Source: a virus. Taken from it: a stretch of DNA of 40,467 nt. Both the position numbers and the translations under genes were made by a program. Where the stretch lies: positions 1 through 40,467 of IMG/VR virus record IMGVR_UViG_3300047548_001032; one strand, given 5' to 3'. A model generated the notes under the pieces. That model worked only from the letters and a program-made list of their open reading frames with translations, had not been told where the DNA came from and ran no database searches. Of this stretch, positions 21,419 to 29,025 are shown one piece after another; the first letter of the stretch is position 1; each line of letters begins with the position of its first letter.

Positions 21419-21543
21419 ACCGCCCATTCGAGCGGCATGACCGCCAGCAATACAAGCCCGTGCAGGAGCGCGGCTTCCGCTTCCGCCGTGTCGCCACAGA
21501 TGCGGACGGCAAGCCCCTCTGGATGCGTAACGAAAGGAACTGA
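21415..21543 (+). CDS. Small basic protein, 42 aa
   Basis: ATG 21415 overlaps the previous stop. MNRPFERHDRQQYKPVQERG, then FRFRRVATDADGKPLWMRNE: many Arg, one beta hairpin. Likely nucleic-acid binding by charge alone. Function unknown. Confidence 0.5.
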   Translation: MNRPFERHDRQQYKPVQERGFRFRRVATDADGKPLWMRNERN

Positions 21544-21544
21544 C

Positions 21545-21871
21545 ATGCCCGCAATGATTATCCCGCCGCAGATTGCTAACTATCCTAACCCGCCGTTTGC
21601 TTACACGATCCAAGGGACGCCGGGCGCGCCTAGGTTCCTTGTGTTCGACCGGACGACGGGCGCGACCGATCTTTTTGACAAGGACCAGTTGCATACCTTT
21701 GCCGGAGAAAAGTGGGTCTGGAACGAGAAGGGCAACACCCTCATTCCTGCGCCAACCGTGCCGGTCGTTTCCGCGCCGGCCACTCCGCCGCCCGCCGTCG
21801 ATACCGACCGTGACGCCAAGATCGTGGACCTGCTCTCGCAGGCGCTCAAGCTGCTGAAAGGCCAGCCATGA
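21545..21871 (+). CDS. Hypothetical protein, 108 aa
   Basis: Starts at ATG 21545 with AAAGGAA upstream. A small beta domain at 15-60 (PPFAYTIQGTPGAPRFLVFD, RTTGATDLFDKDQLHTFAGE), then a Pro/Ala linker (TPPPAVDT) and a short helix (AKIVDLLSQALKLLKGQP). The same C-terminal LKGQP ending is found in the protein at 25209-25577. Not recognised. Confidence 0.6.
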   Translation: MPAMIIPPQIANYPNPPFAYTIQGTPGAPRFLVFDRTTGATDLFDKDQLHTFAGEKWVWNEKGNTLIPAPTVPVVSAPATPPPAVDTDRDAKIVDLLSQALKLLKGQP

Positions 21872-22167
21872 CTGACGCGCAAGAGGCTCTGGCTAAGGCT
21901 TGGAACCAATGGTGGAACAGCGTCAGCACTGGCGCGAACGACAAGCATATGCAGACCGCGTTCGGCGCAGGCTATGAATCCGCCATCGCCGCCATCCTCG
22001 AAGCAGACCTTGCCGAACTGCGCGCGCAATCCGCCCGCATCGAGCGCCTGTCCTACGCGCTTGGCTGCATCGCCAACGAGGACTGGACCGCCATGACCGC
22101 CGAGGATGCACGCCGGGAAGCCCGCGAGGCGCTGGCCAGCGTGGAGGGGGGAAACGATGCCTCATAA
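21868..22167 (+). CDS. Hypothetical protein, 99 aa
   Basis: ATGA overlap with the previous stop. MTDAQEALAKAWNQWWNSVS, then KHMQTAFGAGYESAIAAILE, then an end EDARREAREALASVEGG. The DNA for that end (22110-22153) is repeated exactly at 22736-22779 in the gene at 22651, but there in another frame. Role unknown. Confidence 0.6.
   Translation: MTDAQEALAKAWNQWWNSVSTGANDKHMQTAFGAGYESAIAAILEADLAELRAQSARIERLSYALGCIANEDWTAMTAEDARREAREALASVEGGNDAS
22110..22153. repeat. 44-bp direct repeat, first copy
   Basis: Identical to 22736-22779. Both copies lie at the end of a small gene and hold the GGAGGGGGGAA ribosome site of the next one. Confidence 0.9.
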
Positions 22168-22480
22168 GCGCATTTACCGCGACATGAGCAAGCGGATCAC
22201 TGCCGATGAGGCGCGACGCAAATACATGAATCCGCGCATGATCGACCGGGTTAACGAGCGGATGAGCCGCGATGACATTAGCGCGGCGATCATCAACCAT
22301 GCCGCGGAACTTCGCTGGCTGCTCGATAACTATTACGAGCCGCTTGCACGCGGTCAGCACGCCGGTCGCGTCACAAAGAAGCGCCTCGTCCAAATGGCGA
22401 ACCAACTGCACGACTGGTGGAACATTGCCGACATGCGCAAGAGCGCGGGTGCTGGCGTGCCGATCATCTGGGAAGAATAG
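22157..22480 (+). CDS. Hypothetical protein, 107 aa
   Basis: ATG 22157, three nt after a GGAGGGGGGAA site and overlapping the previous gene. MPHKRIYRDMSKRITADEAR, then RVNERMSRDDISAAIINHAA, then LLDNYYEPLARGQHAGRVTK, then ANQLHDWWNIADMRK: helical, basic, no Cys. Not recognised. Confidence 0.6.
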   Translation: MPHKRIYRDMSKRITADEARRKYMNPRMIDRVNERMSRDDISAAIINHAAELRWLLDNYYEPLARGQHAGRVTKKRLVQMANQLHDWWNIADMRKSAGAGVPIIWEE

Positions 22481-22483
22481 GAC

Positions 22484-22654
22484 ATGACCCAGCCAAACAC
22501 CCCCGACCACTACTGGTATCGGCAAGGCAAGGACGATGGCGCACAGTCAGAGCGCGAGCGGATCGTGGCATGGCTTCGGCGGACGCTGCCCAGCAGCATT
22601 GCGGACCTCCACGACGATGCCAACGCCATCGAACGCAGGGAGCATCTGAAATGA
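22484..22654 (+). CDS. Small hypothetical protein, 56 aa
   Basis: MTQPNTPDHYWYRQGKDDGA, then ERERIVAWLRRTLPSSIADL, then DDANAIERREHLK: one long charged helix pair. Its stop overlaps the next ATG (ATGA). Function unknown. Confidence 0.55.
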   Translation: MTQPNTPDHYWYRQGKDDGAQSERERIVAWLRRTLPSSIADLHDDANAIERREHLK

Positions 22655-22809
22655 GCAACGCCCACGACCGCCGCACGCTGGAAGATCGTCTGCAATGGAT
22701 AGCCGACTGGTCGGAGCCGGACATTGACCTTGCGGACGCCGGGAAGCCCGCGAGGCGCTGGCCAGCGTGGAGGGGGGAACCGCCGCATGACAGCCGCCGC
22801 GCGCCTTGA
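22651..22809 (+). CDS. Small hypothetical protein, 52 aa, probably frameshifted
   Basis: MSNAHDRRTLEDRLQWIADW, then SEPDIDLADAGKPARRWPAW, to a stop at 22809 inside the next gene. The last 20 residues come from the 44-bp repeat read out of the frame used in the gene at 21868. One added base near 22740 would give DAREAREALASVEGGTAA and a stop exactly overlapping the next ATG. So a one-base deletion is likely. Confidence 0.45.
   Translation: MSNAHDRRTLEDRLQWIADWSEPDIDLADAGKPARRWPAWRGEPPHDSRRAP
22736..22779. repeat. 44-bp direct repeat, second copy
   Basis: Identical to 22110-22153, 626 bp downstream. Confidence 0.9.
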
Positions 22810-23287
22810 ACCCTTGCTGGATGAGGCCGATGCAGCCGAAATGCTGGGCCTGTCAGTCAAGACCTTGCAAGGTCTGCGCAGGCGCGGAGAGATTGCGTAC
22901 ATCCGCCTAAGCTCTCGGATGATCCGTTACCAGCGCAAGAACCTAGAGGACTACCTTGAGCGGTCGGTGACAGTGGACAGCCCGCTTCCTCGTGAATTGC
23001 CGGGGCTTCCAACCATCCCTCGCCGCCCGAGTGTCTATTTCGTCCGCTCCGGCAAGCACGGCCCTATCAAGATCGGTTTCGCGAACACTGTTCGCAGCCG
23101 TCTCCATGCGCTGCGAACAGCGCACCACGAAGAACTCATCCTGCTCGCCACAATGGCAGGTGGGGCTGTCCAAGAGCAGCGGATGCACGAGAAGTTCGCT
23201 CATTTGCGACTGAGGGGTGAATGGTTCAGCCCTGACGAAGACCTGTTATGCTTTATCGAGAGCCTTAACGAATGGGCCGGCCAATGA
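22787..23287 (+). CDS. Excisionase-like HTH fused to a GIY-YIG domain
   Basis: 166 residues from ATG 22787. Residues 8-60 are a MerR/excisionase-type winged HTH (LLDEADAAEMLGLSVKTLQG, then RRRGEIAYIRLSSRMIRYQR). After a linker (SPLPRELPGLPTIPRRP), residues 82-160 are a T5orf172/Mug113-type GIY-YIG domain: VYFVRSG, IKIGFANTVRSRLHALRTAH, then QEQRMHEKFAHLRLRGEWFS with Arg104 and Glu130 as likely active residues. It lies two genes upstream of the integrase, so the HTH is a candidate Xis; the nuclease part is an added feature. Confidence 0.75.
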   Translation: MTAAARLEPLLDEADAAEMLGLSVKTLQGLRRRGEIAYIRLSSRMIRYQRKNLEDYLERSVTVDSPLPRELPGLPTIPRRPSVYFVRSGKHGPIKIGFANTVRSRLHALRTAHHEELILLATMAGGAVQEQRMHEKFAHLRLRGEWFSPDEDLLCFIESLNEWAGQ

Positions 23288-23466
23288 CAGCGCCAGCATC
23301 CTTCAAGCAAGCCGAAGTGACCCGCCTCATCCGAGGGGCGGTAAAGGCGGGCCTGCGTGAAGATGCGATCCGGTTGACAGTCTCCCCAGACGGCACGATC
23401 ACACTGGCAGTCCAGCGCCCGGCAGATAATGACCGGGACGACTCTGGCTCATGGGATGATGCGTGA
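23284..23466 (+). CDS. Small hypothetical protein, 60 aa
   Basis: MTAPASFKQAEVTRLIRGAV, then KAGLREDAIRLTVSPDGTIT: a helix followed by a beta hairpin, then an acidic tail (DNDRDDSGSWDD). Genes like this are often found right before phage integrases in alphaproteobacteria. Overlaps both neighbours by 3-4 nt. Confidence 0.65.
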   Translation: MTAPASFKQAEVTRLIRGAVKAGLREDAIRLTVSPDGTITLAVQRPADNDRDDSGSWDDA

Positions 23467-24590
23467 TGGCCAAGCACGAGAAGCTGCCCAAGTATGTTTC
23501 GGCCTTCGTCGATAACCGGGGCAAGCGTCGGTATCGATTCCGCAAAGTTGGCTGCGTCGGCGGCTATTTCCTCGCACACCCGAACACCGTTGCGGGCAAG
23601 GCTGAATACGCGGTTTTTCTCTCCGGCGATGCAGGCAGCCCGGTTGAGTCGCGAAAGGTCGTTCCTGGGTCTGTGGATGCCTTGCTCGCGCTCTATTACG
23701 GCTCGACCGATTTTCGAGGGCGGGCAGCGGAGGTCAGTCTTGCGAAGCGCCGCGCGGTCCTTGAGGCGTTCAGGGATGAGCATGGCCACAGGTTGGTCAA
23801 GGAAGCCCGGTACGACAAGCTCGACAAGTATATCGCGAGCGTCCTCGCAGGGCATGTGGATGAAAAAGGCAAGCGCCACGGCGGGCCTTTCGCTGCGGAA
23901 ACTGCGCGCAAGGCGCTAAGGGGCCTTTTCCGCTATGCGGTGAAGATCGGGTGGCGTCCGGACAATCCGATGGATCATGTCGGCTATAGGCCCGGTAAGA
24001 CAGAAGGCTTCCATAGCTGGACCGAAGCGGAAATAGAGCGATACCGCGCACATTGGCCAATGGGCACGAAACAACGCCTTGCTCTCGAACTCATGCTCTG
24101 GACCGGCAAGCGACGCAGTGATCTCGTCACCCTTGGGCCGCAGCACGTTTCGGGCGGGCACATGGCGGGGCGCGACAAAAAGACCGGCAAGCGGTGGACG
24201 CTGCCCGTCGCCCCGCAACTGCAAGCCGCCATCGACGCCATGCCGGAGTCGTCGCACTTGTGCTTCGTCATGAGCAAGTGGGGTAGAGCCTATTCCGCCG
24301 CCAGCTTCGGCAATGTGTTCCGCGATTGGTGCGATGCCGCCGGGCTGCCGCACTGTTCCTCGCATGGGCTGCGCAAGGCTATCAGTCGCCGGATGGCTGA
24401 ACTCGGAATCGGTAACGCGGGGATCAAGGCGGTTACGCTGCACAGCCGCGACGATGAGGTCGCAACGTACGTGGCGGGAGCCGATCAGAAGCGACTCGGC
24501 GAAGCCTCGATTCGCCAACTTTCGCAGTGGGAACTGTCTAGCGGGCTTCCCGATGCTAGACAAACAGATCAGAAAAAGGCTGAAAAATGA
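23466..24590 (+). CDS. int: Tyrosine integrase
   Basis: 374 residues from ATG 23466 (TGATG overlap). An N-terminal arm-type/basic part (YVSAFVDNRGKRRYRFRKVG), a core-binding part near 75-165 and the catalytic domain from about 190: Arg216 in TGKRRSDLV, Lys in the beta hairpin (DKKTGKRWTLPV), His300 and Arg303 in HGLRKA, His326 in TLHSRDDE, and nucleophile Tyr335 in EVATYVAGADQKRL. It inserts the circular phage at attB. The attP candidate lies right downstream. Confidence 0.93.
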   Translation: MAKHEKLPKYVSAFVDNRGKRRYRFRKVGCVGGYFLAHPNTVAGKAEYAVFLSGDAGSPVESRKVVPGSVDALLALYYGSTDFRGRAAEVSLAKRRAVLEAFRDEHGHRLVKEARYDKLDKYIASVLAGHVDEKGKRHGGPFAAETARKALRGLFRYAVKIGWRPDNPMDHVGYRPGKTEGFHSWTEAEIERYRAHWPMGTKQRLALELMLWTGKRRSDLVTLGPQHVSGGHMAGRDKKTGKRWTLPVAPQLQAAIDAMPESSHLCFVMSKWGRAYSAASFGNVFRDWCDAAGLPHCSSHGLRKAISRRMAELGIGNAGIKAVTLHSRDDEVATYVAGADQKRLGEASIRQLSQWELSSGLPDARQTDQKKAEK

Positions 24591-24642
24591 TACACTTAGG
24601 AAGTGTAGTGGCTCCCCGAGTAGGTGAGCCAAAGTTTAGGAA
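24591..24642. other. Candidate attP core and arm sites
   Basis: Just after the integrase stop: a 7-bp inverted repeat TACACTT-AGG-AAGTGTA (24591-24607), then TGGCTCCCCGAGTAGG (24609-24624), whose complement reads like the last 16 nt of a tRNA (CCTAC T-stem, TCGGGGA acceptor, G, CCA). TGGCTC (24609-24614) and GAGCCA (24626-24631) also form an inverted repeat. TTAGGAA occurs on both sides (24596, 24636). No gene in 24591-24753. Confidence 0.5.
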
Positions 24643-24753
24643 AATCAATGAGGTAGACAATTCTACCGCCCCAAAAAGCGTGACGCAATCCCGTGCGCTA
24701 CGCCGGTTGCTGTCTAGCATTTCCCCCACTCGCGCGAACGGAAAGGCCGCGTG

Positions 24754-25191
24754 ATGGCTCTCCAAACAGGAACCCGCCAGCAGCGGAACCACGCTAAGGC
24801 GTTAGAGCGGCGCGCATGGAAGACCGGCAATTGGGGTGAGTGGCGGATGATACCATTGCCGCACGGCATTCCCGGCCATGGATGGCGCCGCGAGATCAGG
24901 CTAGCCCATGCGAATGACCTTTACGCGGTGATGGAACGGCCCGTCGAAACGCGATGGGGAACCGTGCGCCATCTGGCGATCAGGACGGCGAGCAATCTGG
25001 AACCGCCGTGGCGAGACAAGCAACGCATCAAAGATGAGTTGTTCGGACAGGACGCTGTTGCTGTCGAAGTGATGCCCCCGGCGGGCGAACTGATCGACGA
25101 AGCCGACATGTACCACATGTGGGTACTGCCGGAAGGCTTCGAGATGCCTTTCACGCTGGCAAGGCGGCCTGCTCTCGTGGAGGCCGCGTGA
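24754..25191 (+). CDS. DUF7694-like protein, 145 aa
   Basis: ATG 24754 with AAAGG upstream. WGTVRHLAIRTASNLEPPWR, then DKQRIKDELFGQDAVAVEVM, then PPAGELIDEADMYHMWVLPE is a pattern I know from a small phage family (DUF7694). The fold looks like alpha/beta with many Trp. Function unknown. First gene past attP, so perhaps not part of the integration module. Confidence 0.65.
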   Translation: MALQTGTRQQRNHAKALERRAWKTGNWGEWRMIPLPHGIPGHGWRREIRLAHANDLYAVMERPVETRWGTVRHLAIRTASNLEPPWRDKQRIKDELFGQDAVAVEVMPPAGELIDEADMYHMWVLPEGFEMPFTLARRPALVEAA

Positions 25192-25208
25192 TGGCTAAGG
25201 AGGAAGCG

Positions 25209-25577
25209 ATGCGGTGTCAGTGCTGCGACAACCCGGCGCGGCATGGCGGTCTATTGCCGCCCGGCTCAAGCAGGAGAACCCCGATGCAGGATGATATAGA
25301 GGCGAGGCTGCTAGCGCGGGATGGGGCATTGAGGCGGGAATGCGAGCCTCTCAATTTGACGCCAGACCCCATCTACATGGACGCGGCTTCCACCATCGCG
25401 GCGCTGCGGGCCGAGGTCGAGAGGCTGCGGGAGGTGCGGGAAACTATCTGTCAGTGGCTTTTAAGCGACGGCGCAAGGCTAGACTACGAGGCGCAGCCAG
25501 AAGATGAACGCGGGCATCAATTCTGGTGGGCCGCCGATATGATCCGCTCCGGCGCAGCCCTGAAAGGCCAGCCATGA
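25209..25577 (+). CDS. Hypothetical protein with Cys-rich start, 122 aa
   Basis: Starts at ATG 25209 with a perfect AAGGAGG 5 nt upstream; ATG 25191 is the alternative. MRCQCCDNPARHGGLLPPGS (three Cys in the first six residues), then AASTIAALRAEVERLREVRE coiled coil, then an acidic end with the same LKGQP tail as the protein at 21545. An ATG at 25574 opens a 17-residue ORF to 25627 that I do not list. Confidence 0.55.
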   Translation: MRCQCCDNPARHGGLLPPGSSRRTPMQDDIEARLLARDGALRRECEPLNLTPDPIYMDAASTIAALRAEVERLREVRETICQWLLSDGARLDYEAQPEDERGHQFWWAADMIRSGAALKGQP

Positions 25578-25601
25578 CCTATGGCGACGCCATCCGCGCC
25601 C

Positions 25602-25907
25602 TCATAGCGCCCCAGCCCAAGCCCTAGTTGCGCCAACTTTGTTTCGGCAATCCTGCCCCGCCTTAACGCTATCAAGCACCCATAGTCCGGTCAGCTTGTC
25701 GCGTATCGCCTGAATGGCCTTGGCCACGTCGATGCTGGACCAGTCTTGCGGCGGCAGGACGGGCGCGACGGGTTCAGCCTGGCAGGACAGTAGTTCGACG
25801 GGCGGCTTGACGATGACGGGACGTTCCCGTGTGCATCCTGCCAGTGCGATAATCGCGGCGACGATGCCCAGCCAGATAGCGATTTCAGTTGCGGCGCGGC
25901 GGTGCAT
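25602..25907 (-). CDS. Outer-membrane spanin lipoprotein, Rz1-like
   Basis: 101 residues. MHRRAATEIAIWLGIVAAII then ALAGC is a lipoprotein signal with a lipobox ending at Cys25. After it a Pro-rich part (TRERPVIVKPPVELLSCQAE, PVAPVLPPQDW) and a helical end with two more Cys. Last gene of the leftward late operon, 85 bp after the i-spanin candidate. Longer than lambda Rz1 but of the same build. Confidence 0.65.
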   Translation of the reverse strand: MHRRAATEIAIWLGIVAAIIALAGCTRERPVIVKPPVELLSCQAEPVAPVLPPQDWSSIDVAKAIQAIRDKLTGLWVLDSVKAGQDCRNKVGATRAWAGAL

Positions 25908-25992
25908 TGGTGTATTCTCCGATCATAGAACCCGGCCGGCCTCTCGATGTGAAAGGCTTGATCGACCGAGTAGTGAAGCACACTGTGCCGGG

Positions 25993-26301
25993 TCACTCCC
26001 CCCTCAGGCTGTCAAAGATCGCGGCAAGCGGATCGTCGCTTTGATCGCCTGCCTCTCTGGCCCGGTCAAAGCGTTCATCGCTCGCGGCTTCCGATGCCCT
26101 CAGGCTGGCGTTCGCGGCCCTCTCAGCGCCGATAGCGGCTTGACTGGCCTCGGCTTGCGCTTCGTGCCTGTCTTGCTCTACAGCGTCGTGCACGCGCGAG
26201 TTATGCCATAGCAGGAGCGCGCCCAAGGCAAGCGCCCCAATCAGGACGTAGTGAAAGCCGCGCGGTAGGCGCAGGAAGGCTTGTATGGCGGCGAAGATCA
26301 T
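25993..26301 (-). CDS. Inner-membrane spanin, Rz-like
   Basis: 102 residues with one membrane span (HYVLIGALALGALLLWHNSR) at 17-36 and then a coiled-coil periplasmic part (AVEQDRHEAQAEASQAAIGA, then NASLRASEAASDERFDRARE). This is the i-spanin layout. It overlaps the holin-like gene by 4 nt. Confidence 0.65.
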   Translation of the reverse strand: MIFAAIQAFLRLPRGFHYVLIGALALGALLLWHNSRVHDAVEQDRHEAQAEASQAAIGAERAANASLRASEAASDERFDRAREAGDQSDDPLAAIFDSLRGE

Positions 26302-26567
26302 TGCTCAGGCTCCTTGTCGCCAATGGTCATTTCCAGCCCATCCTTGCCGATGCGGGCCTTGACTGCCCGGCTGACATTCTCGACGCCCGCGAAAATCTCC
26401 CGCGCGAAGTTAATCGCCAGCAACGACAGCGCGATGTAGAACAGGAACCCGGCTTCCCCGGCCAGAAGCCAGATAATCCAGCCCACGAAGCCAAGCCCGA
26501 TCAGCGCCATTGCCGCGTTGACGGCAGAGCGCAGCGCCCGGCGCTCGTCAGGGTTGGAGAAGATCAT
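26298..26567 (-). CDS. Holin-like protein, two membrane spans
   Basis: 89 residues. Two spans: VNAAMALIGLGFVGWIIWLL (16-35) and AGFLFYIALSLLAINFAREI (39-58), then a charged end (VSRAVKARIGKDGLEMTIGD). Class II-like holin build, placed directly after lysozyme with ATGA overlap. Confidence 0.65.
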   Translation of the reverse strand: MIFSNPDERRALRSAVNAAMALIGLGFVGWIIWLLAGEAGFLFYIALSLLAINFAREIFAGVENVSRAVKARIGKDGLEMTIGDKEPEQ

Positions 26568-27115
26568 GATGCGTACAACTCCGCTTCGGCGTCACGCCGC
26601 CTTACAAGGCCCGGGAGAACCCGGCCGGCCGCATATCGCCATCTGGAGAACTGCGCCTTGGCTCCGGCGTAATCGCCTTCGTTGTGCAAACGCAGCAGGG
26701 TGGAACGCCGCACGTTTTCAGCGCCCACGTTAAAAGCGAGGCTGACGAGAGCCGCAAACTGGTTGTCAGTGGCGACTTTCGCCATGTCTGCCACGGCCAT
26801 TTCAAAGCGCGCCACGTCCTGCCGCAACAGGTCGTCGGCTTGCTCTCGCGTGATCGTCATGCCGGGTTTTACGTGCGGGCCGGTAGAGCCATATCCGATG
26901 GTCAGCACGCCTATCGGATCGCGGTAGGCCGTCAGTCTGCATCCCTCGAATTGCTTGATAAGATCAAGCCCCGCCGCGTTGATGGTCCGGATTGGCCCAT
27001 CCCTCGGAATCCCGAAGTCATCGCAGATGCCGTCCAGAATAGTGATATGCGCCGGCTCGTCGAAGATGCCCGGCTTCGCCTTGCGGAAGGCGTCGAAGAT
27101 CGCGGCCCGGCTCAT
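26564..27115 (-). CDS. Lysozyme, GH24 family
   Basis: 183 residues. The T4-lysozyme-type motif lies at 54-78: IKQFEGCRLTAYRDPIGVLT then IGYGST, with catalytic Glu57, Asp66 and Thr72. The end (SLAFNVGAENVRRSTLLRLH, then FSRWRYAAGRVLPGLVRRRD) is typical. The first 45 residues (AIFDAFRKAKPGIFDEPAHI) are an extra domain also present in other phage GH24 enzymes. No signal peptide, so it needs a holin. Confidence 0.93.
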   Translation of the reverse strand: MSRAAIFDAFRKAKPGIFDEPAHITILDGICDDFGIPRDGPIRTINAAGLDLIKQFEGCRLTAYRDPIGVLTIGYGSTGPHVKPGMTITREQADDLLRQDVARFEMAVADMAKVATDNQFAALVSLAFNVGAENVRRSTLLRLHNEGDYAGAKAQFSRWRYAAGRVLPGLVRRRDAEAELYAS

Positions 27116-27201
27116 TTACCAAGCCTCTCGGCCAGCGCCTGTAGATCAGCGGGGACAGGCAGCACGGGGAAGGCCCGGCGCAGCAAGTCGCGCAGGGTCA
27201 T
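27112..27201 (-). CDS. Very small protein, 29 aa
   Basis: MTLRDLLRRAFPVLPVPADL and nine more residues (QALAERLGK). ATGA overlaps at both ends, between XhlA-like protein and lysozyme. Amphipathic; might be a lysis regulator or only a link for translation. Confidence 0.4.
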   Translation of the reverse strand: MTLRDLLRRAFPVLPVPADLQALAERLGK

Positions 27202-27476
27202 AGCACCAGCGCCTTGATGCCTGCCTTGAACAACACCCATCCCGCGACAAATGCCGTGGCGATTCCGCCAGCCCACTTGATGAAGCGGCCAACCGTGCCG
27301 ACTGCTCGCCACCCGGTCGTCATTTCCTTAATGGTCGAAATGTCATCGCGGATCGGTTCAACGGTCTTTGTCAGGCTGTCCACGCTGGCAATCAGGGCAT
27401 CAAGCTTGTTTTCAATCGCCATGAACCGGCCTTCCCCCTTGGCGAGGCGGTCATCTATATCTTCGTGAGAAACCAC
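27198..27476 (-). CDS. XhlA-like membrane protein
   Basis: 92 residues. First 50: a coiled coil (NKLDALIASVDSLTKTVEPI, RDDISTIKEM). Then one membrane span near the C-terminus (GGIATAFVAGWVLFKAGIKA). This is the layout of XhlA/haemolysin-type proteins that take part in lysis. It starts the lysis cassette. Confidence 0.6.
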   Translation of the reverse strand: MVSHEDIDDRLAKGEGRFMAIENKLDALIASVDSLTKTVEPIRDDISTIKEMTTGWRAVGTVGRFIKWAGGIATAFVAGWVLFKAGIKALVL

Positions 27477-27485
27477 TCGCGCCCC

Positions 27486-27830
27486 CTATGCCGCGCCCAC
27501 CGCTTCGATCACTTGCAGGCCGTTGGCTTCCAGCACCTCGGGAAAATGCCCGGTCAGATCATTCCGCACCGAGGCAATCAAGCCGTCCATGACGGCGGCG
27601 AAATCCTCTTCGGGATAGCCAGCGGCTGCAAGTTCCGAGGGCATCCCGCCCGCAAGCAGCGCCGAAAACGTCTCGCTGGCCCATGTGTGCAGGCCGTAGT
27701 GCGTGGCCGGTTCCGCGCCCGTTTTGGACAGCGGCACAGTGTAGGCCGGGGACCCCCAGCCCATGTAGAGCGAAAGCGTTTCTGCCTTGGCGTGGACGGC
27801 GGCGGGCACGATCAGGACCACAGACAGCAT
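27486..27830 (-). CDS. Hypothetical protein of fibre/lysis border, 114 aa
   Basis: MLSVVLIVPAAVHAKAETLS resembles a weak signal peptide, then LYMGWGSPAYTVPLSKTGAE and a helical rest (YPEEDFAAVMDGLIASVRND). Between fibre protein and lysis genes. Not recognised; could be a fibre chaperone. Confidence 0.5.
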   Translation of the reverse strand: MLSVVLIVPAAVHAKAETLSLYMGWGSPAYTVPLSKTGAEPATHYGLHTWASETFSALLAGGMPSELAAAGYPEEDFAAVMDGLIASVRNDLTGHFPEVLEANGLQVIEAVGAA

Positions 27831-27831
27831 C

Positions 27832-29025
27832 TTAATAGGCCCCCGTCTTGGAGTTCATCCAGCTTTCCGCCTGCGCGATCTCGGTGGCAGTCGAGGCTGC
27901 GCCCCGAACGATTAGGCCGTAAAGTCGCCCGTTGAATGGCAGCGTCGTTCCGCCTCTCCGCCCGATGTAGAGTGCGTGGTTGCCAAAGTTGCCGCCGCCG
28001 AGGCCTGTGCCCGATCCACCACCGCCAGAGGTATTGGCCGCACCGTTGATCCGGGTCTGGATATTGGCTGACCTGCTCGCACCTGAAATATCAAGGTTGG
28101 CTGAGATTACGTTGGAGACAGGGGCTGTGAATGTCTGGTGCTGGTAATAAGTCGAGCCCGTCGCGCCGTTTAGGATGACGCCGTAGCTGGCCTGCCCGGC
28201 AAAATCTGGGCCGGACAGGCCAAACTTGCCGGCAGTCGCTGCGCTCGCATCTAGTTCTGCGATCATCCCGCGATCTGTATCGTTGAGCTTACGCACACCA
28301 GCGAACACGCTCATCTTGTTGGTGCCGGTGAAGTCGATGGCGCTCGTCACGAGGAAGTCGTCAGTACCATCGAATAGAATATAGTATCGACCGCCAGCAT
28401 CCTGCTGCAAAAGCGGCCTAAGGCTCGTCGCGCCTGTTTGTAGCGCGTGGTTGCCAGCAACCTCCTTGATGGAAATGCTGGAAATCTTGGCACCAAGACC
28501 TCCACCACCCGCACGCGCTAGGAAGCTCGTACCGTCTGCCTTGTAGTAGAACCTACAGACCCCTGCGGCGAACACAGCGCTGCGAATACCAATACCGAGT
28601 GCCGAAAAGAAATCAGCGCGAAGACCTGTGATACCGGATACGGCCCCATCGTAGGCCGCGACGGTCATTTCGACCAGATACGACTTACCGCTGGTCAGTC
28701 CACCGAAGACGACGCTACCTATTCCACCGGCATCACTGCAAAATCGGTAAACTCCGGTTGAGACCCGCTCAGCATACCCGGCAGGGCCGGAAAACGTCAC
28801 ATTGGCATCGCTGAAAACCTCAACTCTTGTGCCAATCCTCTTGTCGAGCATCAACCCAACTGTCTGTCCCGCTCCTGAGACAGGCGTGACCCCTTGGTGA
28901 TCCTGGAACATCGTCGTCAGGTCGCTGGGATCATACCAGACGCCTTGCCCACCAGAAGTGAACCAGGAAGCCGGGGAGAATCCACCCGCCCCGCGCAGGC
29001 CGAGGCCGAGGGAAAGCCCGATCAT
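27832..29025 (-). CDS. Tail fibre / receptor-binding protein, LamG-like
   Basis: 397 residues. The order GVWYDPSDLTTMFQDHQGVT, then FYYKADGTSFLARAGGGGLG, then YYILFDGTDDFLVTSAIDFT, then FNGRLYGLIVRGAASTATEI and AQAESWMNSKTG is the common phage concanavalin/LamG-type fibre protein (a DPSDLSTL start, FDGxDD centre and a final AExYMN-type helix). Likely the receptor-binding or glycan-binding protein, last of the tail genes. Confidence 0.75.
   Translation of the reverse strand: MIGLSLGLGLRGAGGFSPASWFTSGGQGVWYDPSDLTTMFQDHQGVTPVSGAGQTVGLMLDKRIGTRVEVFSDANVTFSGPAGYAERVSTGVYRFCSDAGGIGSVVFGGLTSGKSYLVEMTVAAYDGAVSGITGLRADFFSALGIGIRSAVFAAGVCRFYYKADGTSFLARAGGGGLGAKISSISIKEVAGNHALQTGATSLRPLLQQDAGGRYYILFDGTDDFLVTSAIDFTGTNKMSVFAGVRKLNDTDRGMIAELDASAATAGKFGLSGPDFAGQASYGVILNGATGSTYYQHQTFTAPVSNVISANLDISGASRSANIQTRINGAANTSGGGGSGTGLGGGNFGNHALYIGRRGGTTLPFNGRLYGLIVRGAASTATEIAQAESWMNSKTGAY

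Noticed and set aside
24609-24631. A terminator after the integrase
   Set aside because: The 6-bp stem has an 11-nt loop and no T-run; attP is the better reading.
25574-25627. 17-residue ORF after the 122-residue gene
   Set aside because: ATGA overlap is right, but it is too short to judge and runs into the convergent spanin gene.
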